Below, piece by piece: positions 17,917-26,294 of a stretch of DNA of 64,000 bases (the stretch's first letter is position 1; the number at the start of each line of letters is the position of its first letter). Both the position numbers and the translations under genes were made by a program. Under the pieces are notes generated by a model that saw nothing but the letters and a program-made list of their open reading frames with translations, did not search any database and was not told the origin of the DNA. Source of the stretch: JAFNAG01 sp963824985 (GTDB taxonomy: Bacteria > Acidobacteriota > UBA6911); assembly GCA_963824985.1 (NCBI GenBank), contig CAWGRQ010000043.1:62001-126000 (forward strand), read 5' to 3'.

Positions 17917-18402
17917 CTACATCTCAATGATGAGATTCGCTTTCTCGATATCTCCGACAGCGATTTCGACCTGCCTTCCCGGAGCCGCCTCGAGCTCCAC
18001 CTTGCCGCTCTTCACCCCAAGGATCTTCCCTTTGAAGTTCTTTTGCCCGTCGATGGGGCGTCGGGTGCGCACCCGGGCGCGCTTTCCGGCAAAACGTTCA
18101 AAATCGCCCTCTTTCACCAGGGGACGATCCAATCCCGGCGAAGACACCTCAAGGGTGTAACTGAAGGGGATCCAGTCCTCTACGTCCAGCAATACCGAAA
18201 AACGCTTGCTGAAGCGCTCGCAATCGGACAGTGTAACGCCCCCGGCTCGATCAATATATGTTCTCATTATAGGGCGGCTGCCGCCACCCTTGATTTCTAT
18301 ATGAACGATCTCCAGCTCCATTGAAGCCGCCATCGGTTCGGCCAGGCTTCGAATCCGAGCTTCCAGATTCTCCCGATCCTTTAATTCTTCCCGGGCCGTC
18401 AT
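17917..18402 (-). CDS. rimP: Ribosome maturation factor RimP
   Basis: RimP supports 30S assembly. The 161-residue protein has the N-terminal domain (LEIVHIEIKGGGSRPIMRTYID) and the motif LEVSSPGLDRPLVKEGDFERF (about 97-117). The C-terminal Sm-like barrel has KNFKGKILGVKSGKVEL. It begins at ATG 18402 with GGGG seven bases upstream. This Shine-Dalgarno directly abuts the T-tract of the leader terminator, so terminator folding and translation initiation could be linked. Confidence 0.94.
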   Translation of the reverse strand: MTAREELKDRENLEARIRSLAEPMAASMELEIVHIEIKGGGSRPIMRTYIDRAGGVTLSDCERFSKRFSVLLDVEDWIPFSYTLEVSSPGLDRPLVKEGDFERFAGKRARVRTRRPIDGQKNFKGKILGVKSGKVELEAAPGRQVEIAVGDIEKANLIIEM

Positions 18403-18411
18403 TCCATGACC

Positions 18412-18450
18412 CCAAAAAATAAAAAAGTGGGCGAACCAAGCCCACTTTTT
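18412..18450 (-). terminator. Intrinsic terminator (attenuator) in the rimP-nusA-infB leader
   Basis: Transcribed on the minus strand, an 11-bp stem AAAAAGTGGGC/GCCCACTTTTT (18440-18450 with 18422-18432) has a 7-nt loop. A tract of 12 T interrupted by one A follows (18414-18426). It lies between the predicted start site (near 18461) and the rimP ATG, inside a leader of about 59 nt. An intrinsic terminator ahead of rimP/nusA is also known in other bacteria. Confidence 0.75.
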
Positions 18451-18467
18451 GCAAAGCTAGCCAAGCA

Positions 18468-18496
18468 ATACTAACCGAAGGAACGGGAAATATCAA
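18468..18496 (-). promoter_or_regulatory. Sigma70-type promoter of the rimP operon
   Basis: On the minus strand TTGATA (complement of 18491-18496) and TAGTAT (complement of 18468-18473) are 17 bp apart. This places the start near 18461, about 11 nt before the terminator stem. Confidence 0.6.
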
Positions 18497-18550
18497 GATC
18501 GCGCAATTTCAGGTTGTAATTGGAGGCAAGAATAACACTCGGGAAAATCA

Positions 18551-18592
18551 GAACAAAAACGCCACGGATTGCGCGGATTACACAGATTTGGT
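18551..18592. repeat. Dispersed intergenic repeat, family A (short copy)
   Basis: The stretch AACAAAAACGCCACGGATT, followed by GCGCGGATTACACAGATT, repeats the core of the copies at 10879-11050 and 51299-51475. It lies between the rimP promoter and the end of the DUF4340 gene. Confidence 0.5.
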
Positions 18593-18666
18593 AGAAGATT
18601 CCCGATTTTGTAATGGGGCCGCCGGGTGGATACAATGGGGGCCGAAATGCTCCATAAAGAGGCGGA

Positions 18667-20106
18667 CTATTTCTTCTGCGTGGCCGGGGTTCCGGCCGGC
18701 GCCGGCGAAACCGGTTCGATATAGTCGGCTTCGCCCCTGGTCAGTTTGTCCAGGCTTTCCTTGTCCGCGATCTTTACGATCGGCTCTCCCTGAACCTGGC
18801 AATAGACGCCATCCTTGGCCTCCTTGCCAAAAATGCAATCGACAAGGACGGTCCCGGCCTTTTTGATCACGACGTGGACCACCGGCTTGTCGAGGCCATA
18901 CGTCGAGAGCGCTCCGGGCGCATCCACGAACCCTTTGACCGGCTTTTCCAAGGCGTCGAAGATCTCGTTGACGGCATCAGACTTGGCCTTTTTTTTGCCG
19001 GTTCCGACCAGCCAGTCACCGCCATCCGGCCCCCTGGTCAGGTTCACGGTCCCTTTTGCGTTGGTGACCGCAATCTCATCCGCGTCCCAGCGTGAGAACA
19101 CCGCCAGTTTCTTATCCCTAAAATCATCGGGAGATTTAAGCAGCTTGTCCACGAACTCCTTGTCGACGAAAAACAGTCCCGGGCGGCTCTCATCCCTGGC
19201 GACAAACAGCTCGGCGCCGATCGCTTCGGCCGGCTTTTCCGGGGGGACGGCCTTGGCCTGGCCCTTTTTTACCAACCGGGATTTTTCCAGCCCAATCTGG
19301 AGATGTTTGATAGCCTTGTCCTTGCCGACCGTCAGGCGCACATCCACCAGAGGCTTGTCCAGACCGACGTTGACATAATCGTCCGGATTGTCGAAAAATT
19401 CCTTGATCCGGCCGTTGGCGAGATCGCCCAGAAGGCTGCTGACCGCGGTGGTATCCGCAACCCACCGGGTCTTCCCCTGCATCCACCAGCGATCGTTTTC
19501 CTTGGACAGTGCCAGAGTGCCCTTGGCGCTCTGAAGATCGAGGGATTGGGTGTCGAACTGCTCGAAGCTGAGGACCGAGTGGTTGCGCAGATCATCCAGT
19601 TTCTTGTTGAAAGCGCCGGCCACCGATCCGCTTACCAGGAAAACCTCGCTTTTTCCCGTAAGGGCGGCGTACGTGGAATCACCCGTGGGATTATTGTGCC
19701 CAAAACGAATTTCCCGGACGGTGCCGTCCTTCGTTTTGATCGCAACCGTTGTCAGGGCGGGGTCCAATCCGTACTGGGCCAGGTTGGCGGCGTTCTCGTC
19801 GATGACCCGCTCGCGGTTGATTTCCGCGCCCGAGCCCGCCAACCGGTTCAACTCGTCCGCATCCGCATCCAGTTCGCGGGGCAGGGTGATTTTCCACTGC
19901 TGGTCACCGACGCGGATCGCAGTCAGGTGTTGTTCTGCGGTGATCAAGTCCACCTGCTGGACATCAGCTTGTGGCACCTTCCAGACCACATTTTCTTCCT
20001 GGGCTGCCTTGGAGCGCGTTTCACTCCCCTTGAACTCATAGTAATAGAGGAACGCACCTAGGCCGGCACAGAGGACGAGAAGGATGAGGGTACCTTTGAA
20101 CCGCAT
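18667..20106 (-). CDS. DUF4340-domain membrane-anchored protein
   Basis: The 479-residue protein has one N-terminal transmembrane segment (GTLILLVLCAGLGAFLYYYE, about 4-23). A large soluble part follows in which a beta-rich unit recurs (about 60-200, 200-330, 330-460), as in DUF4340 proteins. These proteins are usually encoded next to GldG-like ABC subunits, and here the gene follows gldG by one base. The function is unknown. An extracytoplasmic partner of the transporter is the natural inference. The C-terminal tail is Pro/Ala/Thr-rich. Confidence 0.85.
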   Translation of the reverse strand: MRFKGTLILLVLCAGLGAFLYYYEFKGSETRSKAAQEENVVWKVPQADVQQVDLITAEQHLTAIRVGDQQWKITLPRELDADADELNRLAGSGAEINRERVIDENAANLAQYGLDPALTTVAIKTKDGTVREIRFGHNNPTGDSTYAALTGKSEVFLVSGSVAGAFNKKLDDLRNHSVLSFEQFDTQSLDLQSAKGTLALSKENDRWWMQGKTRWVADTTAVSSLLGDLANGRIKEFFDNPDDYVNVGLDKPLVDVRLTVGKDKAIKHLQIGLEKSRLVKKGQAKAVPPEKPAEAIGAELFVARDESRPGLFFVDKEFVDKLLKSPDDFRDKKLAVFSRWDADEIAVTNAKGTVNLTRGPDGGDWLVGTGKKKAKSDAVNEIFDALEKPVKGFVDAPGALSTYGLDKPVVHVVIKKAGTVLVDCIFGKEAKDGVYCQVQGEPIVKIADKESLDKLTRGEADYIEPVSPAPAGTPATQKK

Positions 20107-20107
20107 G

Positions 20108-21685
20108 CTATCTTCTCCGTCGAGTCCAAACGATGATGCCGCTGACCAGCACGGCGCCCGGCAGCACCAGGAGGCAGAGAATCTGAATCATCCTTTCCTG
20201 GCTCTGGGTCAGGGTCACCTTGCGATCCTCGGGCGCCTTGGGGCGCACGGAAATCAAATCTTCCTCCTGAGCCAGCCAACTCACCATATTCAGGAACAGG
20301 TTTGCATTGCCAGCGCTCTGGATATAGCCGTTGGCGGCGAACGAAGAGTTCCCGATCACCACCATGCGCGCCTTCACCGCCGCCTGTTTTTCATCCCCGG
20401 GCCTGATGTCTTTGGAAACCGCCAGGGCGAGCGGCAATGGTCCTTTGAGATCGGTTTTTTGATTGAAGTCGGCGGAGTCGCTTTTCAGGTCCGTCTTGCC
20501 AAAGCTGTCAGGCATGCTGTTGAACAGGGTTTCGACTTTCAACCCTTCGATCGGCTGCTTGGCGGGCTGAATGGATCGAGCCATGGGATAAAATGTGTCA
20601 AGCGTGAACCGGTCCGTGATCGGATGGGTCTGATATTCGGCTCGGGTGACGGCAGGCCATGCCGGGGTGCGCACATACCCTGCCGGGCTCAATATGAAAT
20701 CATTGTCGGGCACGACTCCCCAGCCGGCGAGGAAAGGCGACATGCTGGCCGCCGGCTGTGGATCAATCATTACCAGAATTCCGCCGCCCCGATTCAGGAA
20801 ATCGTTCAGGCTCTGGGTTTGCTCTGGCATGGGTTCCGCGGTGGCGCCTGCGATCACCACGACCCTGGCATCCGTCGGCACCTCCCGCTTGGCGGCCAGG
20901 TTTATGGTGTCGACCACAAACCCCTGATCTTCCAACGCTTTCTTGGCAACCGCATATCCGTCACGTTCGGTGTCTGTCGGGTCTTTCTCTCCATTCCCTT
21001 GGGCAAAATAGACCTTTTTGATGTCCGTCCGGAGGATCTTGATGATGGCGTTGGTCAGATCTTCCTCTGACACCTCTTGCGACCGTTTCTCGATCTTTTC
21101 CTGGCGGCCATCATAGATCAGCACGACAGTCCCATACTTCAGCTGGGATCCGGTCAGGATGTTCTGATAAGTGCCATAGGCCTTGATGTCGTATTTTTTG
21201 GCCAGATCGTAGTTTTTGTCGGCATCGAGGATCTCGAAGCGCACATATCGGCTGGCAGCCCGGTATTGGGACAGCAACTCCTGCAGCGGCGGGTAATTGC
21301 CCCCTGGAAAAAACGCCTTGATGTCGAGGGTCGCGTTGAGTTTGCCAAGAATCTGGGTGGTTTGAGGGGCCAGGGTGTATCGACCCGCGCCGGTCAGGTC
21401 CCATCGTTTCGAGTGCCGTTGCCCGAAGTAATTAACCCCGGAGACCAGGGCAAGCACCAGCAGCACGGAAACGACATAGTTGGTAAAGTATTTGGTCGAG
21501 CGTTTCCCGAGCGTCTGGAGGATCTGTTTGTAGTTGGCCACCAACCCGGCCGCAATCGAAATCGTGCCCAGCAGCGCCAGAGCGATCGACCATTTATCCC
21601 AAACCCCGGCCACGGAATAATAGATGGCAGCCCCCACCAGCAGCAGCAGGCCGACGGTATCCAGCTTTTGCAGAAGTTTGCTCAT
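20108..21685 (-). CDS. GldG-like ABC transporter auxiliary subunit
   Basis: The 525-residue protein has two or three N-terminal membrane segments (about 10-80) and a large extracytoplasmic part. This begins near WDLTGAGRYTLAPQTTQIL, a typical PF09822-type opening. A C-terminal membrane anchor (LCLLVLPGAVLVSGIIVW, about 500-518) precedes an Arg-rich end. GldG forms an ABC complex with GldA and GldF, best known from gliding Bacteroidetes, but homologues occur in many non-gliding bacteria. The ATG at 21685 overlaps the gldF stop by one base (TAATG) and has GGTGG upstream. A GTG at 21697 is a weaker alternative. Confidence 0.85.
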   Translation of the reverse strand: MSKLLQKLDTVGLLLLVGAAIYYSVAGVWDKWSIALALLGTISIAAGLVANYKQILQTLGKRSTKYFTNYVVSVLLVLALVSGVNYFGQRHSKRWDLTGAGRYTLAPQTTQILGKLNATLDIKAFFPGGNYPPLQELLSQYRAASRYVRFEILDADKNYDLAKKYDIKAYGTYQNILTGSQLKYGTVVLIYDGRQEKIEKRSQEVSEEDLTNAIIKILRTDIKKVYFAQGNGEKDPTDTERDGYAVAKKALEDQGFVVDTINLAAKREVPTDARVVVIAGATAEPMPEQTQSLNDFLNRGGGILVMIDPQPAASMSPFLAGWGVVPDNDFILSPAGYVRTPAWPAVTRAEYQTHPITDRFTLDTFYPMARSIQPAKQPIEGLKVETLFNSMPDSFGKTDLKSDSADFNQKTDLKGPLPLALAVSKDIRPGDEKQAAVKARMVVIGNSSFAANGYIQSAGNANLFLNMVSWLAQEEDLISVRPKAPEDRKVTLTQSQERMIQILCLLVLPGAVLVSGIIVWTRRRR

Positions 21686-22455
21686 TAGCTTTTCCACCGA
21701 AGCGATTCAAGGGAACGATACGTAAGAAAAAGTCCGACAAAAGCGAAGGTGAGGTAGAAGATCACATTCGCGGTATCGATCACGCCCTTGATGAAATCAT
21801 CCAAGTGACTGATGACGGACAGGTAGCTGAGTACATCCCGCACCGCACCCTGAGCGCTGTTCGCGAAGGAATCCACCAGCCAGAGGACCAGAATGACCCC
21901 GAAGGTTATCAAACCCGCCACAATCTGGTTTTCCGTCAGCGTGGAAAGGAAGAGCCCCACCGCTAAAAGGGCGGCCCCGTAAAGAAACAGTCCCAGGTAG
22001 GCCCCGAGGATGGGCTTCAGTTCCGGTTCTCCATAAAGGAACAGCGTGGAGATGGTTAAGCCGCTGGACAAAAACATGATCAACAGGAAGGTCAGGGTCG
22101 CCAGGTATTTTCCCAACATTGCCTGCAAATTGCCGACCGGTGTCGTAAGCAGCAGTTCGATCGTTCCGCGCTTTTTCTCCTCGGCGAACAGGCCCATGGT
22201 CAGCATCGGGATCATGAACAGCAGGACAACGCTCAGGGTCCCGAAGAGGTTGCGGGTGACAATTCCCGGCATATCCATGGGCTGCGATCCCTGGCCATAG
22301 GCCGCCTGCATCATGGCGGACTGAACGACGGCAGAGAGAATGCTGTAAAAGAAAAAGCCCGAAAAGAAGAGGAAAACCGTCAGAACCACGTAGGCTATGG
22401 GGGAGACAAAATAACTCTTCATCTCGCGCTGCCAGATAGCCAGGATGTTTTGCAT
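21685..22455 (-). CDS. GldF-like ABC-2 permease
   Basis: The 256-residue protein MQNILAIWQREMKSYFVSPI has six predicted membrane segments, with the long TLSVVLLFMIPMLTMGLFAEEKKRGTIELL signature around 95-125. The E-K-K-R-G-T-x-E-L-L motif is typical of ABC-2 permeases of the GldF/NosY type. I chose the ATG at 22455 because GAGG lies nine bases upstream and it matches the family N-terminus. The in-frame extension to 22494 lies in the intergenic spacer after gldA. It is coupled to gldG downstream. Confidence 0.88.
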   Translation of the reverse strand: MQNILAIWQREMKSYFVSPIAYVVLTVFLFFSGFFFYSILSAVVQSAMMQAAYGQGSQPMDMPGIVTRNLFGTLSVVLLFMIPMLTMGLFAEEKKRGTIELLLTTPVGNLQAMLGKYLATLTFLLIMFLSSGLTISTLFLYGEPELKPILGAYLGLFLYGAALLAVGLFLSTLTENQIVAGLITFGVILVLWLVDSFANSAQGAVRDVLSYLSVISHLDDFIKGVIDTANVIFYLTFAFVGLFLTYRSLESLRWKS

Positions 22456-22503
22456 AGCAGAATCCTCAGCCTGAAAAAGGTCCGGCGGGTTCACCCGCCC
22501 GTC

Positions 22504-23439
22504 CTACTCCTGAGTTACAAGGTTGATAAACACATCTTCGAGGCTCATCGACACGCCGCGCAGCTCAAGCAAACCCCATCCCTGGGAGACGATTTCCCGG
22601 GCAAGCTCACGGCGCAGATCGGTTTCGAGCGCACACTCAACCGTATAGTTCGAGGGCCCCCCATTCGCTTCGCCCTCGACCTTCACATTGAGCACTCCGT
22701 GGAGGGTTTTGATCTTTTCGATGACCGCATCCCTGGGACCATCGACCAGCAGGGCGATCTTTTCCGCCCCCTTCATCTGCTGCGTCAGCCCGGTCGGCGT
22801 ATCCATGGCAACGACCTTGCCGTTGTTGATGATCACAACGCGATTGCAGGTCATGCTCACTTCGGGAAGAATATGGGTCGAAAGCACCACCGTGTGGTTT
22901 CCCGCCAGGCTTTTGATCAGAGATCGCACTTCGGAGATCTGCCGGGGATCGAGTCCGATCGTCGGTTCGTCGAGGATGAGCACCTCGGGGTTGTTGAGCA
23001 GCGCCTGGGCCAACCCGACACGCTGTTTGTACCCTTTGGAAAGTTTCTGGATGATCCGGTTGCGGACATCGCCGATCGCGCATTTCTGCATGGCGTCATC
23101 GACCATCGCCTTCCGGCCGGCCGACGGCGCCCCTTTGATTTTCGCCACAAAATGCAGATAGGATTCGACAGTCATTTCCGGATACAACGGGGGATTTTCC
23201 GGCAGATAGCCGATGCGGCGCCGGACCTCGAGGCTCTCCTCGAAAACGTCATACCCCGCAACCCGCGCGGTTCCGTCCGAGGCGGGCATAAAGCAGGTGA
23301 GGATGCGCATGGTGGTCGTCTTGCCTGCCCCGTTCGGCCCCAGGAGGCCCAGGATCTCACCCTTTTGAACCGTGAAGGAAATTCCGTCTATGGCCTTGCG
23401 GCCGTTGTACACCTTGGTCAGATGATCAACTTCTATCAC
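22504..23439 (-). CDS. GldA-like ABC transporter ATP-binding protein
   Basis: The 311-residue ATPase has Walker A GPNGAGKTTT (about 38-47) and signature LSKGYKQRVGLAQALL (about 132-147). Walker B is VLILDEPTIGLDP and the switch His is in TVVLSTHIL. A C-terminal extension (about 220-311) is typical of ABC-2/Gld ATPases. The GTG start at 23439 is supported by GGAGG seven bases upstream. It is the first gene of the gldA-gldF-gldG-DUF4340 operon, whose promoter is readable at 23475-23503. Confidence 0.93.
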   Translation of the reverse strand: MIEVDHLTKVYNGRKAIDGISFTVQKGEILGLLGPNGAGKTTTMRILTCFMPASDGTARVAGYDVFEESLEVRRRIGYLPENPPLYPEMTVESYLHFVAKIKGAPSAGRKAMVDDAMQKCAIGDVRNRIIQKLSKGYKQRVGLAQALLNNPEVLILDEPTIGLDPRQISEVRSLIKSLAGNHTVVLSTHILPEVSMTCNRVVIINNGKVVAMDTPTGLTQQMKGAEKIALLVDGPRDAVIEKIKTLHGVLNVKVEGEANGGPSNYTVECALETDLRRELAREIVSQGWGLLELRGVSMSLEDVFINLVTQE

Positions 23440-23474
23440 GCCTCAACCTCCGAGATTTGCTGGCGAAAATTCGA

Positions 23475-23503
23475 ATATTAGTGAATTTGTCCTGATCCGT
23501 CAA
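23475..23503 (-). promoter_or_regulatory. Sigma70-type promoter for the gld-like operon
   Basis: On the minus strand TTGACG (complement of 23498-23503) and TAATAT (complement of 23475-23480) have a 17-bp spacer. The predicted start near 23468 is about 29 nt upstream of the gldA-like GTG. Confidence 0.6.
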
Positions 23504-24067
23504 CAGCCCACCCACCCGGCCAGTCGCCAATCGGGAATTTCAGGAGCCCATAAAATATATGTTGCATTATAAGAGGCCTTGTATTATAAAAGATAGTTTC
23601 CCTGGGTTCTTTGTAGATCTTCGCTGGTATTTGAGATCCCCGTTCACTGACCCTGCTATGAGCATGGCCGACAAATAAGCCATGGCGGTCATACGCAGGA
23701 ATAAACCCGACGGAACAGCCGAACCGGCAATCGCATCATTCTCGGCGTCCAATAGCCCCTGGGGAATAATTCCGAAGAATCAGGAACCGGTTCGCTTGGG
23801 CAGCGTATTAACTTACGAACCATCCTTTTATAAGGCGAGGCATGGCTTTGAAGAATCAAGATTTAATAGCCACAAAAAAAGCTCTTGCACGCTGAAACTA
23901 TCTGAAACTATTACCTGCCGGCAGTTATCTATAAATTGTGACTGTTTCTCGGGTGGAATGGAGCAAGACCAGGGCATCGGCCCAAGGATGCTTCTAAATA
24001 GCAGTAACATAAACGGTTAAGGACATCCAATCGCATGGATGCTTTCTAAGTTGGGGCACCGACAACT
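23504..24067 (+). other. AT-rich intergenic stretch upstream of rpoD with one weak promoter candidate
   Basis: This stretch is visibly richer in A and T than its neighbours and has no convincing gene. TTGCAC (23885-23890) and TATTAC (23909-23914), with an 18-bp spacer inside two tandem CTGAAACTA units, could be a promoter for rpoD, about 150 bp upstream of its ATG. A 112-codon frame at 23682-24020 has no recognisable domain and no good ribosome-binding site. Confidence 0.3.
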
Positions 24068-25678
24068 ATGATCGAACTTGAAGAAGACGAAGAATATTTG
24101 GAGACTTCAGACCTCTACGACGCGGAGGATTCTGAGTCCAGGGGAACGGCTGGCATCGAAGACGAATTTGCCGGCCTGACGCGCGCAAACTACGTGGATC
24201 GGGTTCGCTTCAGCCGGATGCCCTCGGATGAGCATCGCCCGGCGGTAAAGGGAGAGTCCGCACCGTCGGCGGATCCACTCTATATTTATTACCGGTCCAT
24301 GAGCAAGATCCCGCTGCTGACGCGCGAGGAGGAAGTCTACTTGGCGAAAAAGATCGAGACCGCCAAAATCAACACCTTGCGGCTCCTTTCGCTGACTTCG
24401 ATCAGTTCCGTGCGCCTGAAGGAGTTGGGAGCCGAGTTGCAGCCTGCTTCCATGGTTCAGAGCGTCACGGCTCCAAACCTGGCTGAGGCGCAGCAGGAGC
24501 CGGAGGAAGAAGTCCCTCTTGAAGAGCGCAACCGATTGCGTGAACAGGAGATACGTCGGATCATGGCCCGTCTCGAACGCCTCGAAAAGCGCTATCGCGA
24601 TATCAAACTCGAGTTGCAGCGCAAGGGCACGCGCAGCCGGACCCGCGCCAAGGAGCTGGCTAAGATCAAGAACTGCCGTGAAGCTGTTTTCCAGACCCTG
24701 GCCCGCATCGAGCTGACCGAAAACCAGGTAAACCACCTGGTCGGCGGGCTGGAAGATGTCTTGAGCGAGATCGAGTGGAGCGCAAAGGTCTGCGGGATGT
24801 CGAGGGCGGCGGTGAAAGACCCCGGCAAGGTGCGCGCCGCGCGGGCTCGACGGAAGGCGCTGGAAGTCGAGTACCTGACCGATGCCTGCGAATTGCGCAA
24901 GATCGTGGGCCTGATCAACGAGAACAAAGCCGAAATGGCGCGGGCCAAGGATGAGTTTGTGCGCGCCAACCTGAGGCTGGTGCTGAGCATTGCGAAGAAT
25001 TACTCCTACCCTGGGCTGGATCTGCTCGATCTGGTGCAAGAGGGGAATATCGGGTTGATGAAGGCGGTCGACAAATTCAACTACCGCCTTGGCCACAAGT
25101 TTTCCACCTATGCTACGTGGTGGATTCGCCAGAGCATCACCCGCGCCATCGCGGATCAGGGAAGAACGATCCGGATTCCGGTGCACATGGTCGAGGCGAT
25201 GAACCGGGTGTTGAAAACTTCGAATGAGCTGTCCAAGCGTATAGGACGCGAACCTTCAGTTCACGAATTGGCCAAAGAGCTGAAAACGCCGGTGGCGAAG
25301 GTCACTCAGATCCTCAAGGCAGCTCAGGAGCCGATTTCCCTGGAAGCTACGATTTCCGATAACAAGGATGCGGTACTGAACAAGTTCATCGAGGACAAAA
25401 CCGCTATCTCCCCGGACAACGACGTCATGAAGCACAGCCTGCGTGAAGTGACGGATGCAGCCCTGCAAACCCTGTCTCCGCGCGAGCAGGAGATCGTCCG
25501 CATGCGCTATGGCCTCAACGAAACCGGGAAGGAATATACTCTGCAGGAAGTCGGGGAAATGTTCCAGGTCACGCGCGAGCGCATCCGGCAGATCGAGGAG
25601 AAAGCTCTGCTTAAGTTGCGCAGCCCCTATCGCTCAGGCAAGCTCCGCGAGTTTGCCGACTTTGTAAGCACCAACTGA
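24068..25678 (+). CDS. rpoD: Primary RNA polymerase sigma factor, RpoD/SigA type
   Basis: The 536-residue sigma70 protein has region 1.2 (DPLYIYYRSMSKIPLLTREE, about 76-95) and region 2 (ANLRLVLSIAKNYSYPGLDL, then GHKFSTYATWWIRQSITRAI, about 298-365). Region 3 follows, and region 4 ends the protein with LQEVGEMFQVTRERIRQIEE and LRSP. Between 1.2 and 2.1 lies a charged, coiled-coil-rich non-conserved region of about 200 residues with tandem Arg/Lys/Glu helices. The N-terminal 1.1-like part is short and acidic. It is followed by a strong intrinsic terminator. It is probably the housekeeping sigma, judged by complete regions 1.2 to 4.2. Confidence 0.94.
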   Translation: MIELEEDEEYLETSDLYDAEDSESRGTAGIEDEFAGLTRANYVDRVRFSRMPSDEHRPAVKGESAPSADPLYIYYRSMSKIPLLTREEEVYLAKKIETAKINTLRLLSLTSISSVRLKELGAELQPASMVQSVTAPNLAEAQQEPEEEVPLEERNRLREQEIRRIMARLERLEKRYRDIKLELQRKGTRSRTRAKELAKIKNCREAVFQTLARIELTENQVNHLVGGLEDVLSEIEWSAKVCGMSRAAVKDPGKVRAARARRKALEVEYLTDACELRKIVGLINENKAEMARAKDEFVRANLRLVLSIAKNYSYPGLDLLDLVQEGNIGLMKAVDKFNYRLGHKFSTYATWWIRQSITRAIADQGRTIRIPVHMVEAMNRVLKTSNELSKRIGREPSVHELAKELKTPVAKVTQILKAAQEPISLEATISDNKDAVLNKFIEDKTAISPDNDVMKHSLREVTDAALQTLSPREQEIVRMRYGLNETGKEYTLQEVGEMFQVTRERIRQIEEKALLKLRSPYRSGKLREFADFVSTN

Positions 25679-25684
25679 AGGCCG

Positions 25685-25735
25685 GGCGGCGGGCGGGTAG
25701 GGTTCAAGACCCTGTCTGCCAGCCGCCTTTTTTTT
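25685..25735 (+). terminator. Rho-independent terminator of rpoD
   Basis: A GC-rich stem (GGCGGC at 25685 pairing with GCCGCC at 25722-25727, continuing with wobbles to GGGT/ACCC) encloses a small loop. Eight T residues follow (25728-25735), seven bases after the rpoD stop. Confidence 0.88.
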
Positions 25736-25761
25736 GCTATGGCTGCAGTCTGTCCGGCGGC

Positions 25762-26034
25762 CTAACGCACCGCCTCTTTTAAAGCTTTCCCCGGCGTGAA
25801 CTTCGGAACCTTGTGGGCTGCAATCTTGATCACGGCGCCCGTCTGGGGGTTCCTCCCTTTCCGTGCCTTGCGCTTGACCACGGAAAAAGTTCCAAAACCA
25901 ACCAGAGTGACCTTCTTGCCCTTTTTCACGGAGGAGAAGATGCCTCCAAACAGGGAGTCGAATACCGCTTCCGCCTGACGCTTTGTAATACCTGCATCCT
26001 TTGCGATCTTCCCTACCAAGTCTCCTTTATTCAA
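25762..26034 (-). CDS. hup: HU-family DNA-binding protein
   Basis: This 90-residue HU/IHF-family nucleoid protein bends DNA as a dimer. It has the N-terminal helices MNKGDLVGKIAKDAGITKRQ, the VTLVGFGTFSVVKRKARKGR strand-and-arm region, and the DNA-intercalating arm motif R-N-P-Q-T-G (about 60-65). The initiator is TTG at 26034, supported by GGAGG about eight bases upstream. A promoter with TTGACT/TAATAG lies at 26087-26115. It is convergent with rpoD. Confidence 0.95.
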   Translation of the reverse strand: MNKGDLVGKIAKDAGITKRQAEAVFDSLFGGIFSSVKKGKKVTLVGFGTFSVVKRKARKGRNPQTGAVIKIAAHKVPKFTPGKALKEAVR

Positions 26035-26086
26035 AGTGCCGCCCTCCTATGCTGGGGTTACTGCTGATGAATTCGGAATTACTGCA

Positions 26087-26115
26087 CTATTAGCATTGAG
26101 GCCAGAACCAGTCAA
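26087..26115 (-). promoter_or_regulatory. Sigma70-type promoter of the HU gene
   Basis: On the minus strand TTGACT (complement of 26110-26115) is 17 bp from TAATAG (complement of 26087-26092). A TG dinucleotide precedes the -10 (TGCTAATAG), an extended -10. The leader would be about 46 nt. Confidence 0.6.
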
Positions 26116-26294
26116 GGGAAATCATCCCCGGTTGCGGACTTCCGGCCGCCATCGAGCTTCTATGGCGCCTGCACCGCAGAAAACGGCGACGGCGGTTTTT
26201 CCTGGAGTCGGGCTTGTGTTTCCGTCGTTGAAGTTGCTAGAGTAGGGCGCCCCCGGGAACGGAGCGGCGCTTGCACCACGACACGTGAGGGAAA

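Noticed and set aside
16948..18324. 458-codon plus-strand frame opposite nusA and rimP
   Set aside because: Overlaps two certain genes of a conserved operon and shows no domain.
23682..24020. Possible 112-residue protein upstream of rpoD
   Set aside because: No ribosome-binding site, no domain, and it spans the likely rpoD promoter region.
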